The translations under genes and the position numbers were made by a program. The notes beneath the pieces are model-generated. The model worked only from the letters and a program-made list of their open reading frames with translations. It was not told the DNA's origin and ran no database searches. A stretch of DNA of 64,000 nt from Beroe forskalii (lineage: Eukaryota > Ctenophora > Nuda > Beroida > Beroidae). Shown piece after piece: positions 1 to 13,200 of the stretch. Where the stretch lies: the NCBI GenBank assembly GCA_011033025.1, contig WFMF01000445.1, positions 1 to 64,000 on the forward strand, read 5' to 3'. Every line of letters begins with the position of its first letter. Position 1 is the stretch's first letter.

Positions 1-2317
1 TTTTACCTTCAAAAGTGATCCCGGAGCCCATTTCTGAGGCACCCCAAAATCCCAAATAAAAATTTGGCCCATTATTTTAAAATTTTACCCCTCCATGGGC
101 GACCCAAGAAAGACATAAAAAGAACCCGGGAAAATCCCGCAAACCTTTTGCCCCCTTTTTCTCGTGTTCATGGGTAAATGATAATTGAATCTGGTCTAAC
201 CATGCGCCAATAAATCCTGAACCAATTAATTCCGTTTTCCTTGGTTTTTTATCCAAAAACCATTTTACCTCAAAAGTGATCCAGGATTTCTTCATTTCTG
301 GCACAAATCAACAAAGCTTTGGCCGATTGAGCTGAAAATTACACGCCACCTCGGGCTCCGAAAAGACACCATCTTAGTCGAAATCAGCCATTTCTGTCTG
401 TTATGGGGGTTAAAATCCTTTTTCGGCTTAAAATGCCTTTGCCTTTTGGGCAATAGATGTCTGGGGTCAAATAACATAATCTGGTCTAATCATGCCTAAA
501 CTTTCGCCTTATTGGCGTAGATGTCTCATGGGTGGTCAAATAGAAGTGTATCTGGTCATAAATCATGCGCCTGAAACCACTGAACCAATGATATTCGCCA
601 GTTTTCCTTTGTTTTCCTGTAAAATCCAAAAACCCCTATTTTTACCTCTCAAAACAGTGATCCAGGATGTTCTTCAGTTCTGAGGCACCCAAGATCCGAA
701 ATCGAAAAGCTTTGGCCGATTGAGCTGCAAATTTGCACGCCTTTCATGGACGACCTAAAAAACACATACCATACTTCAGAATCTCGAAATCAGCCATTTT
801 CTGTCTGTTTGGGGGGTTAAAATCGCGTTTTCGGCTTAAAACTGCCTTTTTCGCCCCTTATTGGGCGTAGATGTCTCATGGGTGGTCAAATAGAAGTGTA
901 TCTGGTCATGAATTATGCGCCTGAAACCACTGAACCAATGATATTCGCCAGTTTTCCTTGGTTTTCCTGTAAAATCCAAAAACCCTATTTTACCTCTCAA
1001 AACAGTGATCCAGGACGTTCTTCATTTCTGAGGCACCCAAGATCCAAAATCGAAAAGCTTTGGCTGATTGAGCTGAAAATTTGCACGCCATCCATGGACG
1101 ACCTAAGAAAGACATACCATACTTCAGAATCCCGAAATCAGCCATTTTCTGTCTGTTATGGGGGTTAAAATCGCGTTTTCGGCTTAAAAACTGCCTTTTT
1201 CGCCCCTTATTGGGCGTAGATGTCTCATGGGTGGTCAAATAGAAGTGTATCTGGTCATAAATCATGCGCCTGAAACCACTGAACCAATGATATTCGCCAG
1301 TTTTCCTTTGTTTTCCTGTAAAATCCAAAAAACCCTATTTTTACCTCTCAAAACAGTGATCCAGGATGTTCTTCATTTCTGAGGCACCCAAGATCCCAAA
1401 TCGAAAAGCTTTGGCTGATTGAGCTGAAAATTTGCACGCCATCCATTGACGACCAAAGAAAGACATACCATACTTCAGAATCCCGAAATCAGCCATTTTC
1501 TGTCTGTTATGGGGGGTTAAAATCGCGTTTTCGGCTTAAAACTGCCTTTTTCGCCCCTTATTGGGCGTAGATGTCTCATGGGTGGTAAAATAGAAGTGTA
1601 TCTGGTCATAAATCATGCGCCTGAAACCACTGAACCAATGACATTCGCCAGTTTTCCTTTGTTTTCCTGTAAAATGCAAAAAAACCCTATTTTTACCTCT
1701 CAAAACAGTGATCCAGGATGTTCTTCATTTCTGAGGCACCCAAGATCCGAAATCGAAAAGCTTTGGCCGATTGAGCTGAAAATTTGCACGCCATCCATGG
1801 ACGACCTAAGAAAGACATACCATACTTCAGAATCCCGAAATCAGCCATTTTCTGTCTGTTATGGGGGGTTAAAATCGCGTTTTTCGGCTTAAAAACTGCC
1901 TTTTTCGCCCCTTATTGGGCGTAGATGTCTCATGGTTGGTCAAATAGAAGTGTACCTGGTCATAAATCATGCGCCTGAAACCACTGAACCAATTATATTC
2001 GCCAGTTTTCCTTTGTTTTACTGTAAAATCCAAAAAAACCCTATTTTTACCTCTCAAAACAGTGATCAAGGATGTTCTTCATTTCTGAGGCACCCAAGAT
2101 CCGAAATCGAAAAGCTTTTGCCGATTGAGCTGAAAATTTGCACGCCATCCATGGACGACCTAAGAAAGACATACCATACTTCAGAATCCCGAAATCAACC
2201 ATTTTCTGTCTGTTATGGGGGGTTAAAATCACGTTTTTCGGCTTAAAAACTGCCTTTTTTCGCCCCTTATTGGGCGTAGATGTCTCATGGGTGGTCAAAT
2301 AGAAGTGTATCTGGTCA
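1..2317. repeat. Satellite array, ~350 bp monomer
   Basis: A head-to-tail array of about six and a half monomers. The landmark 'gatgtctcatgggtggtc' recurs near 521, 870, 1219, 1569, 1924 and 2280, giving a period of 349-356 bp. Copies from about 480 to 2317 are nearly identical; the leftmost part (1-480) is more diverged. Each monomer also contains 'cagtgatccaggatgttc' and 'cgccccttattgggcgtag'. The array runs off the left edge and stops inside a monomer near 2317. It lies in an intron of the RUN-domain gene, whose donor is at 2517/2518. Short open frames of 96-112 codons recur in each monomer because the monomers are alike, not because they code. Confidence 0.95.
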
Positions 2318-2517
2318 ATTGGCCGAAAAAGCAAAATTTTAAGACGGTTGGCCGTTTGCCGGTGGACCCCATCCAACTTATTAAGCAGACAGGGTTGAAC
2401 TGGCCGAAAGATTGTTTCGTAATCTAGATTTGTGAATTGGAAATTTATGTTTCGAGTAAGGAATGCATTTAAGTATTTCATGAACTACGCAAAAGTATCG
2501 AGTAACACATTACCTAC

Positions 2518-5500
2518 CTTCCTCAACAGATATCTCTAAGCTCTTCTCCGAGTAGAGCAGTGAATCAGTCTTCACGGAAGCAACCTCTGGAGTTACCTCC
2601 TCCAATTTAGGCGCCCTCTCCTCCTCCACAAGAACCTCCTTCTCCTCCTCAGCATCCCCTGCCTCCACCATCTGGAAAGGAGTGACAGGAGCCACCAACT
2701 CCTCCGGACTACTTCCCAGCAGGGGATGCACTAGCTGCTCGGGTTCTGAGTACTGGGCAGAGTCACCCCCAGCCGATGGGGATGTCGAGGGATCAGATCC
2801 CCCTTCAGCAGAATGTGTGATCCCAGCTGTGACGGGCGTGGAGGCATGGGAGTCGTGTTCGGCCTGGAAGATTCCCACACTTTCAGTGATCTGTTCCAGC
2901 GGAGGGACGGTGCTGATATTCTGTGAGTCCAGGAGTAGGACGGGAGAGCGAGAGAGAGGGGTGGTGGTGGTGTCCTCCATGTCAATGAACTCTAGGTCTG
3001 TCTGTAAGGCCGGGGAGTCTGGGGAAGGTTCCTCAACAGGCGGTGTGTCAAAGGTGGTGTTGGGGGTGTAGTATTCAGTGGTAGTGGTGTTGAGGAAGGC
3101 GGTAGGACTGAATAAAGGGCCTTGATCGTCAACAGCCTCAGCTGAAGAAATAAATCCCGATTTAGAAGTTCAGTTAGTTACAAGCGCAAATCTGATCCGT
3201 ATATGGATGAAATTACAACGTCTCATTGATTAATTGCATTGAATTTCATAGATGCGCCTTAAAATATATGCAAATATACTACCTTGCTTCTTAACCGGTT
3301 CCTCATTCCTCTCTATCGTATCAACAGAAAATGGATCCTCACCCTCTGAGTCAGAATACAGATCGTCAATTTCGTCATGTTTGAGGGATTCTTTTTGAAC
3401 ACTTTCGTCGATACAATCTACTTCAGTAAGGTCAATAGCCTTCGCATTTAAGTCCTCGGCTGAAGGCTCACGGATTTCTTCATCTTTATCTTCACTGCTA
3501 TCAGCATTTACAGTTCGTACATTCTCACTTGTATCATCAGGAGTATAATCTGTGTTCGGTTCAATGCCCACCAAAAACGAATCGATACCATGGGTTGTTG
3601 TAGTGTTCGATAGAAGACGATTGTTTTCAAACTGGAACATATCTGATTGTACGAAGGGATCTGCTATTAGAGACATGGTCCTCTGATTGGCTGGTTCCTG
3701 TGGACTGGAGGCCATCGGTTCCTGAACATCTCGGATGATTGGTCTGATGTCCTGTCTACTGCACCGCCTCTGAGGAGTACCCCTGCCATCAGGTGTCCCG
3801 TGGTGGCTTACTGGCGTACCAGGGCGACTAATTGGGGTACCAGTACGGCTGATGGGGGCGGTATGTGGGCTATCAGGTGTGCTGTGAGTAATATTCTGAC
3901 TTTTAGGAGTACCGACTGGCGTCTGGTGGGCTGAACTCTTAGCAGAAGGTGATGGCTGTTCGAGGCTTGCTTCTGATACGTGACTGAGATGTGAGTTGAA
4001 TAACAAGGAGGAGCTCTGTTGCGGTGGTGACAGCGAGGACTGAGTGGAAGGGGACCCGCCTGTATCATCCTGAGGTGGGGGTGACACCGGTATCACTGAT
4101 ATCTGATAAACAGGTGATTCCGCAGGTGACTCCGTCGAAACAAACTGTCCGACTTCCGTTTTAGTGGACCTTAAACTCGCATTCTTATCCGCTGATAGGA
4201 CTACTTTCTCACTCATCTTCTTCTCCTCCTCTGTCACAACAGTAGCCGTGTTATTTGGACTGCAGCCCAGGGGGGAGACAGTACTCGAGAGGAGAGAAGG
4301 TGAGAACTGGATGTAACTCGAGCTGTCCTCGCTCTGCCTGACACTCATCCTCTTGACACTTTCCTCCAGAATATCAGCTGTAATGGCCATGTCCCCCACG
4401 GGTGTGTGGTAACTACCAGGTGGTAACTGGTTGGGGTTACCATGGCTGAACGCACGGCGAGGTAGGCTCCCTGAGTGGGCGCTGTAGGTGCTGACACAGC
4501 TACTGCTACGGGAACGGACTGATTCCTCCCAGTTGAACCTGATGTCGAATAGCTTGTTGAAGGAGGAGGAGTCGTCAGGACCGATAAACAGCTGGTTTGA
4601 TCTGCAGAGACGGGTTTAGGTTTTAGAACAAGATTCCTTACCAAATCAAATTATAGAAACTTAGACTGAGCTTTTATTGTTTTGGCAAAATGAATAATAT
4701 TTAAAAAAATCCCTAAAAACTACTGAAAAAACCCTAAAAAACTACTGAAAAATCCCTAAAATACTACGTTGAAAATATCTACTTCTTACCGGAAGCAGAG
4801 GTAGTCAAGGTGGATGGCAAACAAGGTGTTCTCCTGACCACATGATATAGATATCAGGTCCTCAAGATGACTTCTCTGTCTTGGTATGGCGTACGGTCGA
4901 TAGTACTTCGCTGCAGGGCGTAGAGTGGGGTCAATTAACTTTCAGAATTAAAGTGGCTAAATTTAACAAATTGAGCAGCTAAGATGGAGACACTTGCAAT
5001 TGAATTCAACAATAAGAATTTAGAAATGGACCAAGTGAACCAAAGAACAAAACACTTATCAAAAGTCTAAATTCACGCATCATGTTCCTTATCGGGTAGA
5101 AAACGATGAATATGATAAATAACCCACCAAGTAGTTTCTGCTCGAACTGAATGATACTGAGGTAGTTCTCCAGTTCATTGTCATTGAGTATAGTTCCCAG
5201 CCAAAGTCTGCTCCTCAACAAGTCATTCACTGCTCCCGGCATACTCGATACCTGAACGGGGAGTGTTAGTCAAAGAAATGTTTAATATCTGGACCTTTAG
5301 TCGCACTTGAAGAGGGCAAAATTGGTACCTACCTCATGAGTAATTTCTGGAACTCATGATAATTAACGAGAACTTTTTCAGCCATTTAAATGAGATATTT
5401 AAGAACTCCCACTTAATAATCCCAGTACCTCGCCGATGAGGGAAGGATGTGAGATGGCGGACACAAAGGCCCAGTATCCCTTCTTAACGCTCTTCAAACC

Positions 5501-5599
5501 GTAGAGAAACACCTGGTCCCAGTAGAACAGGAACTTCTGAACTTCGTCAGTTTCAATGCCCAGAGGACGGTCCTCATCGATAGAGGAGAGGTATTGTAC
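2518..5599 (-). CDS. RUN-domain protein, Rubicon-like (partial, continues left)
   Basis: Minus-strand spliced gene. Exons that join in frame are 5429-5599, 5128-5251, 4790-4910, 3283-4601 and 2518-3141. The first three encode the second half of a RUN domain: a 'VFLYGL' helix, 'YWAFVSAI', 'RLWLGTILNDNELENYL', 'YYRPYAIPRQ' and 'NTLFAIHLDYLCF'. The spacing recalls the RUN domain of Rubicon (inhibitor of PI3K-III in autophagy and endosome maturation) better than PLEKHM1 or SNX29, judged from memory. The 1.3 kb exon encodes a Ser/Thr/Pro-rich disordered linker with repeated SRxGTP motifs (about 3770-3850) and an acidic patch 'DSEGEDPFSVD'. The last exon is also low-complexity and ends at donor AAG|GTAGGT, so the C-terminus (a Rubicon-homology zinc domain if the call is right) lies beyond the satellite and off the left edge. 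The RUN call is firm; the Rubicon call is an inference. Confidence 0.65.
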
Positions 5600-5833
5600 C
5601 TGGGGAAATGAGGATAAGATAGATCAATCCAGAGGGGTTGACGCATGAAGGTGTAAACAGTGTAACTTGTAAAGATCTTGGATTATAAAGGTAGCGTGAT
5701 TCATTCAAACTCGTTTCAATTTCATAAACTGTGCAACCGATAATCTAAGGATTTTCCTTAAACAGAACGGTCCTTCATAGATGTGGCATAGAGGAGCGAC
5801 CTGCCCAGCCCATTTCAAGTACAGACTACACAC

Positions 5834-6023
5834 CTGTTCTAGAGAAAACCTCGCCCCATCCAGGATACTGAAAGCTTGTCTTTCCTGCGACATCTGACAC
5901 TGACTATCTTGTGTTTTGTGTGGAAGAGGAAATGGATTTTGGGCTACAGAATCACCATCTTCGATGAATAGGTCGGTATTCAGCCATACCCAACCATCTG
6001 TCACATGATGAACATCAGGGACG
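5834..6023 (-). CDS. Possible upstream exon of the RUN-domain gene
   Basis: An open minus-strand stretch bounded by a plausible acceptor (aaaatag|CG) and a donor CAG|GTGTGT. It ends in phase 0 ('RFSLEQ'), which matches the phase-0 start of the 5429-5599 exon ('VQYLSSI'). It contains 'DGWVWLNTDLFIEDGD'. I do not recognise this segment in any RUN protein, so it may be coincidental. No initiating methionine exon is evident between here and THOC7. Confidence 0.35.
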
Positions 6024-7292
6024 CTATTTTGAGATGGAAGGTCAGTGACGAAAATTAAAATAACATAATTTCAAAATATTACCTAACCCTTCGAAACTAT
6101 GGTAGATCTGCGATATTAAAGTTGACAGTTCATGAAATTGACCAAGTGATTCGTGACCATTTGGGTGATGTCATCAAAATAAGTAACAAGTTCAGTTTAA
6201 CGTCAAAGTGAGATCAAGACAGCGATAAAAGTTAGAGTATTATGTTATGCAGCAAGGTATAATGTGCTTCATATTAAAGTGAATTTGAGAGGACAGGGTT
6301 CAAGTTTCACAAGATCCGGTTTCAATACTTCATGATAATGACATCACTCTCAACCAACCCAATATTAGTGGGCGGCTCTTAGAATTCAAATAATGGGCTG
6401 TTATGAAGGGTAAAATTCGATGAATATTCCGTTTTGTGTGCAATATAACATAGTCACATCAAATAGTTTGACCAATGAAAATTGAAATTAAATTGAATTG
6501 AGAAATAAAGTGAAGAAAATAATACCAACTTTTAAGAACTAGAATATGGGCAGCTGGGTACTGATAAAAGATCTTCAAGAAACGTCAATAATCATAATGC
6601 AAAGTATAAACAGTCAAATCCAAATTTAAGTGTTGCTTAACTATAATTGAATCTCATGGAATTAAATGGGGTGTAAAGACGTTAGCAATCCACGAAGCTA
6701 TACCGCATATAGAACTGGCCATACATTATTAATACTTCAAGTCCACAGCTACGACAGAGTATAGAGGCCTTCTGTTGGGGTTACCCCAAATGGGATAATT
6801 GTGTGTAGGAAAGTATAGTCAACTCATTGAATCAAAGCCAGGATATTCATGCTGCATTAGTTCGACATTAAACCTGTAGGAATGACAATCAATGCCGTCA
6901 AGAAGTACGTTATTCATTAATAATGAAGATTCCCTGATGCCAGTATTCAATGTTTCCTGTAACTTCGCCATCTAATAACCGCATACACTGATCCACCATG
7001 ATTACACTTGTTCCAACACACATCGGATTGTGAATTTAGTAGATCTTGGCAGTCACTGAAGTCATGACACGCAATCCTCCAGAAAGGTGAGGTATCAAAT
7101 TTTCCTCAATGAGGAAGGGTGGAAAATTTGGTGAACGTGAACTTACCCCGACGAAGGATGGTCATGGACCGTGGATGGTCAGCATTATTATCAAGTATAA
7201 AAAGCGACAAATAACGTTGGTGTCAGGAGTAAAATATAGATATTCCTTCGGGACGGAACAATATTAAAACTAAAAAGAGACATCTCGTTACA
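6024..7292. other. Intergenic or 5' region between RUN gene and THOC7
   Basis: AT-rich sequence of about 1.27 kb. It holds THOC7 3' flank and possibly unrecognised 5' exons of the RUN-domain gene. I see no repeat, RNA gene or convincing exon. Confidence 0.5.
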
Positions 7293-10200
7293 CTAGGAGT
7301 CTACGTCCATGGACTCTGTGCCAGCAGCTGAGGAAGGTTTATCTGACAGCTCGCTCTGAAGCTGCTGAATACTGTACACCAGAACTTCAAACTGCCTCTT
7401 CCGCTTCTTCACCTCCTCCTCAATGTGCTCCTTCTCCTTCTTCAGATCTCCTATCTCTTTTTCTGTCTGTGGAGAGAGGGATAGTCAGTTGGAAGGGTGT
7501 AAAATGGGGTGTGAGAGGGCTGTGAAGTGGGATGTGAAGGGGTGTTTTCCTTCTTCTTCTTCAGATCTCCTATCTCTTTTTCTGTCTGTGGAGAGAGGGG
7601 AATGGGGTAAAGTCAGTGAAAAGTGGTTTGTGAGGTAGGGGGAGGGGGGAGGTGAGATATGCTCCTTGTCCTTCTTCAGGTCTCCAATCCCTTTCTCTGT
7701 CTGTTAAGTGTTAATGATGATAGGGTTAATTGAGGAGGGTCAAGTCAATGATAAGGGGTAATAGCTATAGTAGGGGAATGGGGTGTGAAAAGGGGTTTGA
7801 GGGGGTGTGAAGTGGAATATGAAGGGATGTGTTCCTTCTCCTTCTTCAGATCTCCTATCTCTTTCTCCGTCTATGGAGAGGGGGATAGGGTAAAGTTAGT
7901 GGGAGTGAGGTAGGAAGTCGAGATAATTCTTCAGGTCTCCTATCTCTTTCTCCGTTTGAGGAGGGGAGTGGGTAAATCAGTGGAGCAGTGAGAAGGCCAA
8001 GGATATAAAATGTGGGGTGGGCGTGATTTGAGGAAGTCATTCCCTATTCAACTTTTCGTGAGAGGGGGTATACGCAATAAAAGGCTTAGTTTTGTAAATA
8101 AATCATAATATCCAGGCTACCAACTAGCTTCGGCTAGGTAAGAGGTGGGGTGAATGGTCTTCCTTATTTTGTGAGAGATGTGGGTCCCAACTCTGAGAGT
8201 TGTGGGTCCCAACTCTTGTGCGGAAGGACGAATGAGAAGTCATGATCCTTTTGAATACAGTCGAATAAAGGCTCTGACATAAGAAAGGGTAACTTCCAGT
8301 AGATTAACCTATCGCCAGCACTCGGTAAGAGAAGTTTAATTGTACGAAATATCAAAGAAGCCATACCGTATTACAATAGAATATCATGTTAATCGTACCA
8401 ACACTTGATAAGCTATTAGCATGATTTACATAAACTTAGCATAGCGTTATCGTTATTAACGCTTCATAACAGGGGATCAATGCCCTCTAACGATAATAAA
8501 GGACGGTTATAAAGGAGCCTTCATCAAAGTCATTGAGGTATAATGCGTGTCCCTGACATTTATCAGATCATTAGGCAGCAACGTACCCGTGATATAGCCT
8601 TCGTAGTCTCATCTCTTGACGGGTACTGCTTGATGATCTTAGCTATCGTGTCGTACTGCTGCTTGTTACATTTGATCTGTTTAGCTCGGGTTAGTTGCTC
8701 CTGGTACTGCTCTATCCGTGCCTTGCCAGCTGATATCTCACCCTCAATTTCTGGAAAGATTGGGAATTGGGGGATTCATACGATAGAGTCATAGAGATCG
8801 AGATAAATCGGTATTAATTGGTGTTTCGAATCGGCACTTCCTATGACTCTTTGTTAACATGATCAGAAATATGACAAGTATAGTGGTGACGAGCATCTTT
8901 GTAACAATTGTAACAATTAAGAAACACAAAGTTTTAATTGCTGCAACTTAGGATGTTCGTCCCCACCCTACTCGTCCGATTTCTGATAGAGACCGATATT
9001 TGAATAACAAAGGTGCGATATAATGCACATATCTCACCCTCCTCAATATCTGAGCTACGTTACAGTGATCGGGTTGTCTTACCCTCAGATTTGGCCCTTA
9101 TCATGGTAATTTTTCTTGATGGATTCAGTTTTATGAGCCCTTCCCATTATATATGGCCGTATGGCCAAGTTTGGCACTAATTGTGCTTTAATTTTTGAGA
9201 GCAGAAATTGAAAGTTTGGCCGATTGCGCTGAAACTTTGCACGCCATTCGTGGAAGACCTAACTAAGACATAACTGACGTCCGAATTCCGAAATCACCCA
9301 TTTTTCGCCTTTTATGCCGGGGAGAAACGTCGCGTTTTTGCGGCCTGAAAACGGCCTTTTTCGCCATTTATTCTCATGGGTGAGCAAATGAATGGAATGG
9401 GAATCTGGTCGTAAACTATGCGCCTAACACTACTGTGTAGAATTTAAATCAAGCCTAACAACTGGACCAATGATATTCGCCAGTTTTCGCTGGTTTTCCT
9501 GTAAAATCCAGAGAACCCTATTTTTACCTCTCAAAAGGGTGAAAAGTCTGTCGGCTGATTAGTATGAGAGCCCAGGTAAATGTTAACCTTCACGTTTTGT
9601 TTTGTATTGTAGTAATTTGAGATTCACACTGATCAATAATAGAATAATTATAAGTTGCAGTTTAGCGCAATAGCTGTAAGGTCATTCATTATTCAAATCC
9701 AACCAATTTTCGCTGATAAATTCTTGTCCACAATAGCAATTATGCTTCGTAATTGTAAATTACCACAGGTTGCGGGACATGATTATTCGACAGCTGACCG
9801 GGCTTAACAGTAGCGCAGTATACGCGCTTTATATGGGGGCGTCAGCCTTTCTGAGGGATGAATGGCGCTTATATCCATTGTTTAATTCGAGCAGTGTCAA
9901 AGACAGCCTGGTAACCGGAGATGAAGTAGTGATGCTCCGCACACCAGCCCTAGTTTATAGTCTCAGCATTGTAATGCTGATAATAAATAGTACCTAATAG
10001 CTTTGAAGTGTTTCAGTTAAATTCGTAAGCTGCTGCATTGTTATCTATATTTGTATAGACAATGGGACCCAGTTACATTCGCTAGGGTCAAATACTTTTA
10101 TAATCGCTCGCTAAATTATTGGGTAAAATAAGCATTGTATTTGACGGCTTTGAGCTTTTGAACACCCGATCTCGTAGGGTATTTATAAATCGAAGGTTTA

Positions 10201-13200
10201 CCTTTGTGAAGCTTAGCGTAGTTATCGGCTTCCTGCTGATTCATCTGCTTCACCACAGCTAACTTATCGACCGTCATTTCACATTGTGAGATCACTGCTA
10301 TCATCTGCAATATATGGTGGGAACTGAGGAAACAAATGATGATTTGTGGGGATATAAAAAGAATGATTTTAGCGCGCAGTTTATCGAATGTATCTTATCC
10401 CCGGGGTAAGATACATGATAAACCCCGCGGTAAACTCTTCCTATTTATCCTATTTATCATCCTATTTTTCCTATTTATCCTGTGTGCTTGTGATGAATCG
10501 CACTACCTTCTCACTTTGAGGGCTGTGCAGATGTCACTTCCGAGACGAAGTCGAGGTGGTTGCACAGCTCGAAAAGTGAGAATTATCATGATAATGCTCT
10601 GTGATTCTGATCGTAACATATCATATGTCGGGACCAAAGGAGCCGTGAAATATGGTTGAGATCTCCAAGGTATTATCAGTTTTGTAAGCGGGACATGGGG
10701 AGAGTTTCAGTGCGGCAGTGGGGATTGAAGGTAGTTTAAAGGGGAGTGATGATCTGTAGGTGGTGCCGGGACGACGCGGTCCGTGCTCATCAGATAAAAG
10801 CAACACGTTTAAAGGACGATAATAACCAGTTATAACTTGATAAGTGATATAAGGGGTTCCGTAGAAAGATCCAAACTACGAGATTCAGATAGGGGGTTGT
10901 TTTATTGTATTTGTTGTCGTCCATGTCACTTGAGAAAGATGGATAGGTTTTCTGTACCCGTGCCTTTTAAAAGGTCACACTTGCCCCTGTTTACCTACTG
11001 GTAATTTAACTACGTCCTTTTGTCGAGATGTTTTTGACTGATGGGTTAGTTGGTTGAGGGTGGGTGGGAAAGTGTTGGTATCAGCTCGACCGGGGGAGTG
11101 GGTAAGGGAATGAGAGGAAGCAAAGGTATGGAATGCTGTGAAATTGTGGTACTAGCGCCAGGAAACATCTCGGAATCGTACAATCGCAGGTCGTGTCAAT
11201 TCCTCTCTTACCATGAATCCGGACAACGCCATTGAGCTCGGAATTAGGCTTGCCATTGAGCTAGGAATAAGGCTTGCCAATGACAAGAGGGCATGTAAGA
11301 CTTGTGACCTGCATAAAACATAATCTTTTACTCCTTTATGCGACGCATTTAAATGTCTTTTGTCCTGTTTAATTTCCATAATCTATCTATTATTTGTCAC
11401 CCATCTGACTCCAAGGTCATTATTCGCAAATCATTATGCCCAAATCTTTTGCCACGAGAATATTTAAGAGAACATATTCAAATCGGTCAAATCGCTTTGT
11501 CATCGTAATTGTCCAGTGCGCAGTCTAATTTAACGCATTTTGTCATGAATGCAGGATTAATACGCGTTAATGTCCGTTGAAGTGGAAAGTTCATTTCGAA
11601 CTCTCTGTAACTGAACAAAGCCTAGCTACTTTAACATTATAGGGACTTCCTAGAAACTCTCTTCAGAGACTAGAAAAAACTGTTGCAACTTTTGCTTTTT
11701 TGACTTAGGCTTAAACCTAGAGATTTCATCACGGCAAGGTTACGTAAGTAAGAGATTTGGACATTTCAAAACTATAGCAATTTTGTCTTCATCAACTGAC
11801 AGTCGTAGACTCAATTAGATGCCCATATGTGCGCATGTAAATCTGGGTCGCCCTTGAAAATAAGCCGTTTTAAGTAACTTCATATTGGGGCCCAAGTGTG
11901 TCTAACAGATGACGTACTAGAACAATCTAGTGAAACCCTCTAGCCTCTCATGGAGCGTGTTAATGAAATAGGTGAAGGTGCTAAAAGAGTTCACGAATTT
12001 ACGAAACATCTGGTGCTGCAGATGGGGTCTGAAAAATTGAACAGTTCGCGGTTTATATGTAACATGTGGATAGTGAGTTTGTCAACGTCGGTTACGTAGC
12101 TCACTCTGCATCACTATTCAACTTAACATGTTTTCATATTGTATACCATGTAATTCATATGCGAATAATAAATTTCTTGTACACAACGTAATGAATAGAA
12201 TATACTTGAATAGGGTTCTCGTCTTATTCCTTTGCAAAGTTTACAAAATAAGATTTGATTGATTCTATCATTGATGAGTTTAATTGAGACAAATGCCGTT
12301 CATTTCATCATTTATTCTATATTTAAAAATTTCTGAGTAACAACAAATCATACAGACCGTGAATATTATTGATCTCTCATGAAAATTCGAGATTTGCTCG
12401 TTTGGTTGCTGGTGTGCCTTGTGTTAGGCATTCAAACGTCGCCAAGTAACCCAGGTAAATATGCAAATTTTATTGATTTTATAGTCTCTTTTAAAGCTTT
12501 CAATGAACAATTCATTTTTTTGGAATAAGCCTTGCTCCTCGACAAAAACCAGCGTTTCACATACGTGCTCAGATCTTTCGATTGACGGAGGGATTGATAA
12601 AGACGCGCAATTTTTCTTTACTTTGGATAGAATTCATATCGAAACTTAACCCGCGAATAATTGCGAAAGATATAATTTCATCGCATATATTCCCTAACAT
12701 TGCAGGCGAACTCCTCACTGACTCCACGTGGACTACCGTGGACTACGGAGAGCGGCACCCCATGGACTTCAACTCCCACAACCTCCAAGTGATAACCCGG
12801 GCTCTCCCGGGATCGGACCGTAAGATGCGTCTCCGGTTCTCCAACGAACAGGACAAGCGAGCAGGGCTGCTAGATATCGTGTTTGGGGGAGTGGAGGGGT
12901 ATCCGGAGGATGTCACTGTGTACAAGTTCGGACATTGTACGTCGGGATACGAGCCGTTTGAGGGGCGTTTGTCAAGCTCGGAGGAAAATAAGTGGGAGAT
13001 TGCGAGGAATGGAGATACGGGGGCAAATATAACGATAACATGCAATGGGGAACAGGTAAGTGGGCCAGCGGAGGGTATGATCAAATAATGATCAAATTAA
13101 TCCTTCTTCAAATTGTGGCTTGCACTTCAGTCTATCATTATCAGGTTTCACTTCCATTTTTCCCAATTACTGCATGACTGAGTTGACCCCTCACTTCCTC

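Noticed and set aside
492-2246. Recurring 96-144 codon open frames in the left 2.3 kb
   Set aside because: They repeat with the 350 bp satellite period and exist on both strands; they reflect the monomer, not a gene family.
2682-3071. Plus-strand frame opposite the RUN gene
   Set aside because: Antisense of a low-complexity Ser/Pro-rich exon; no domain or splice context.
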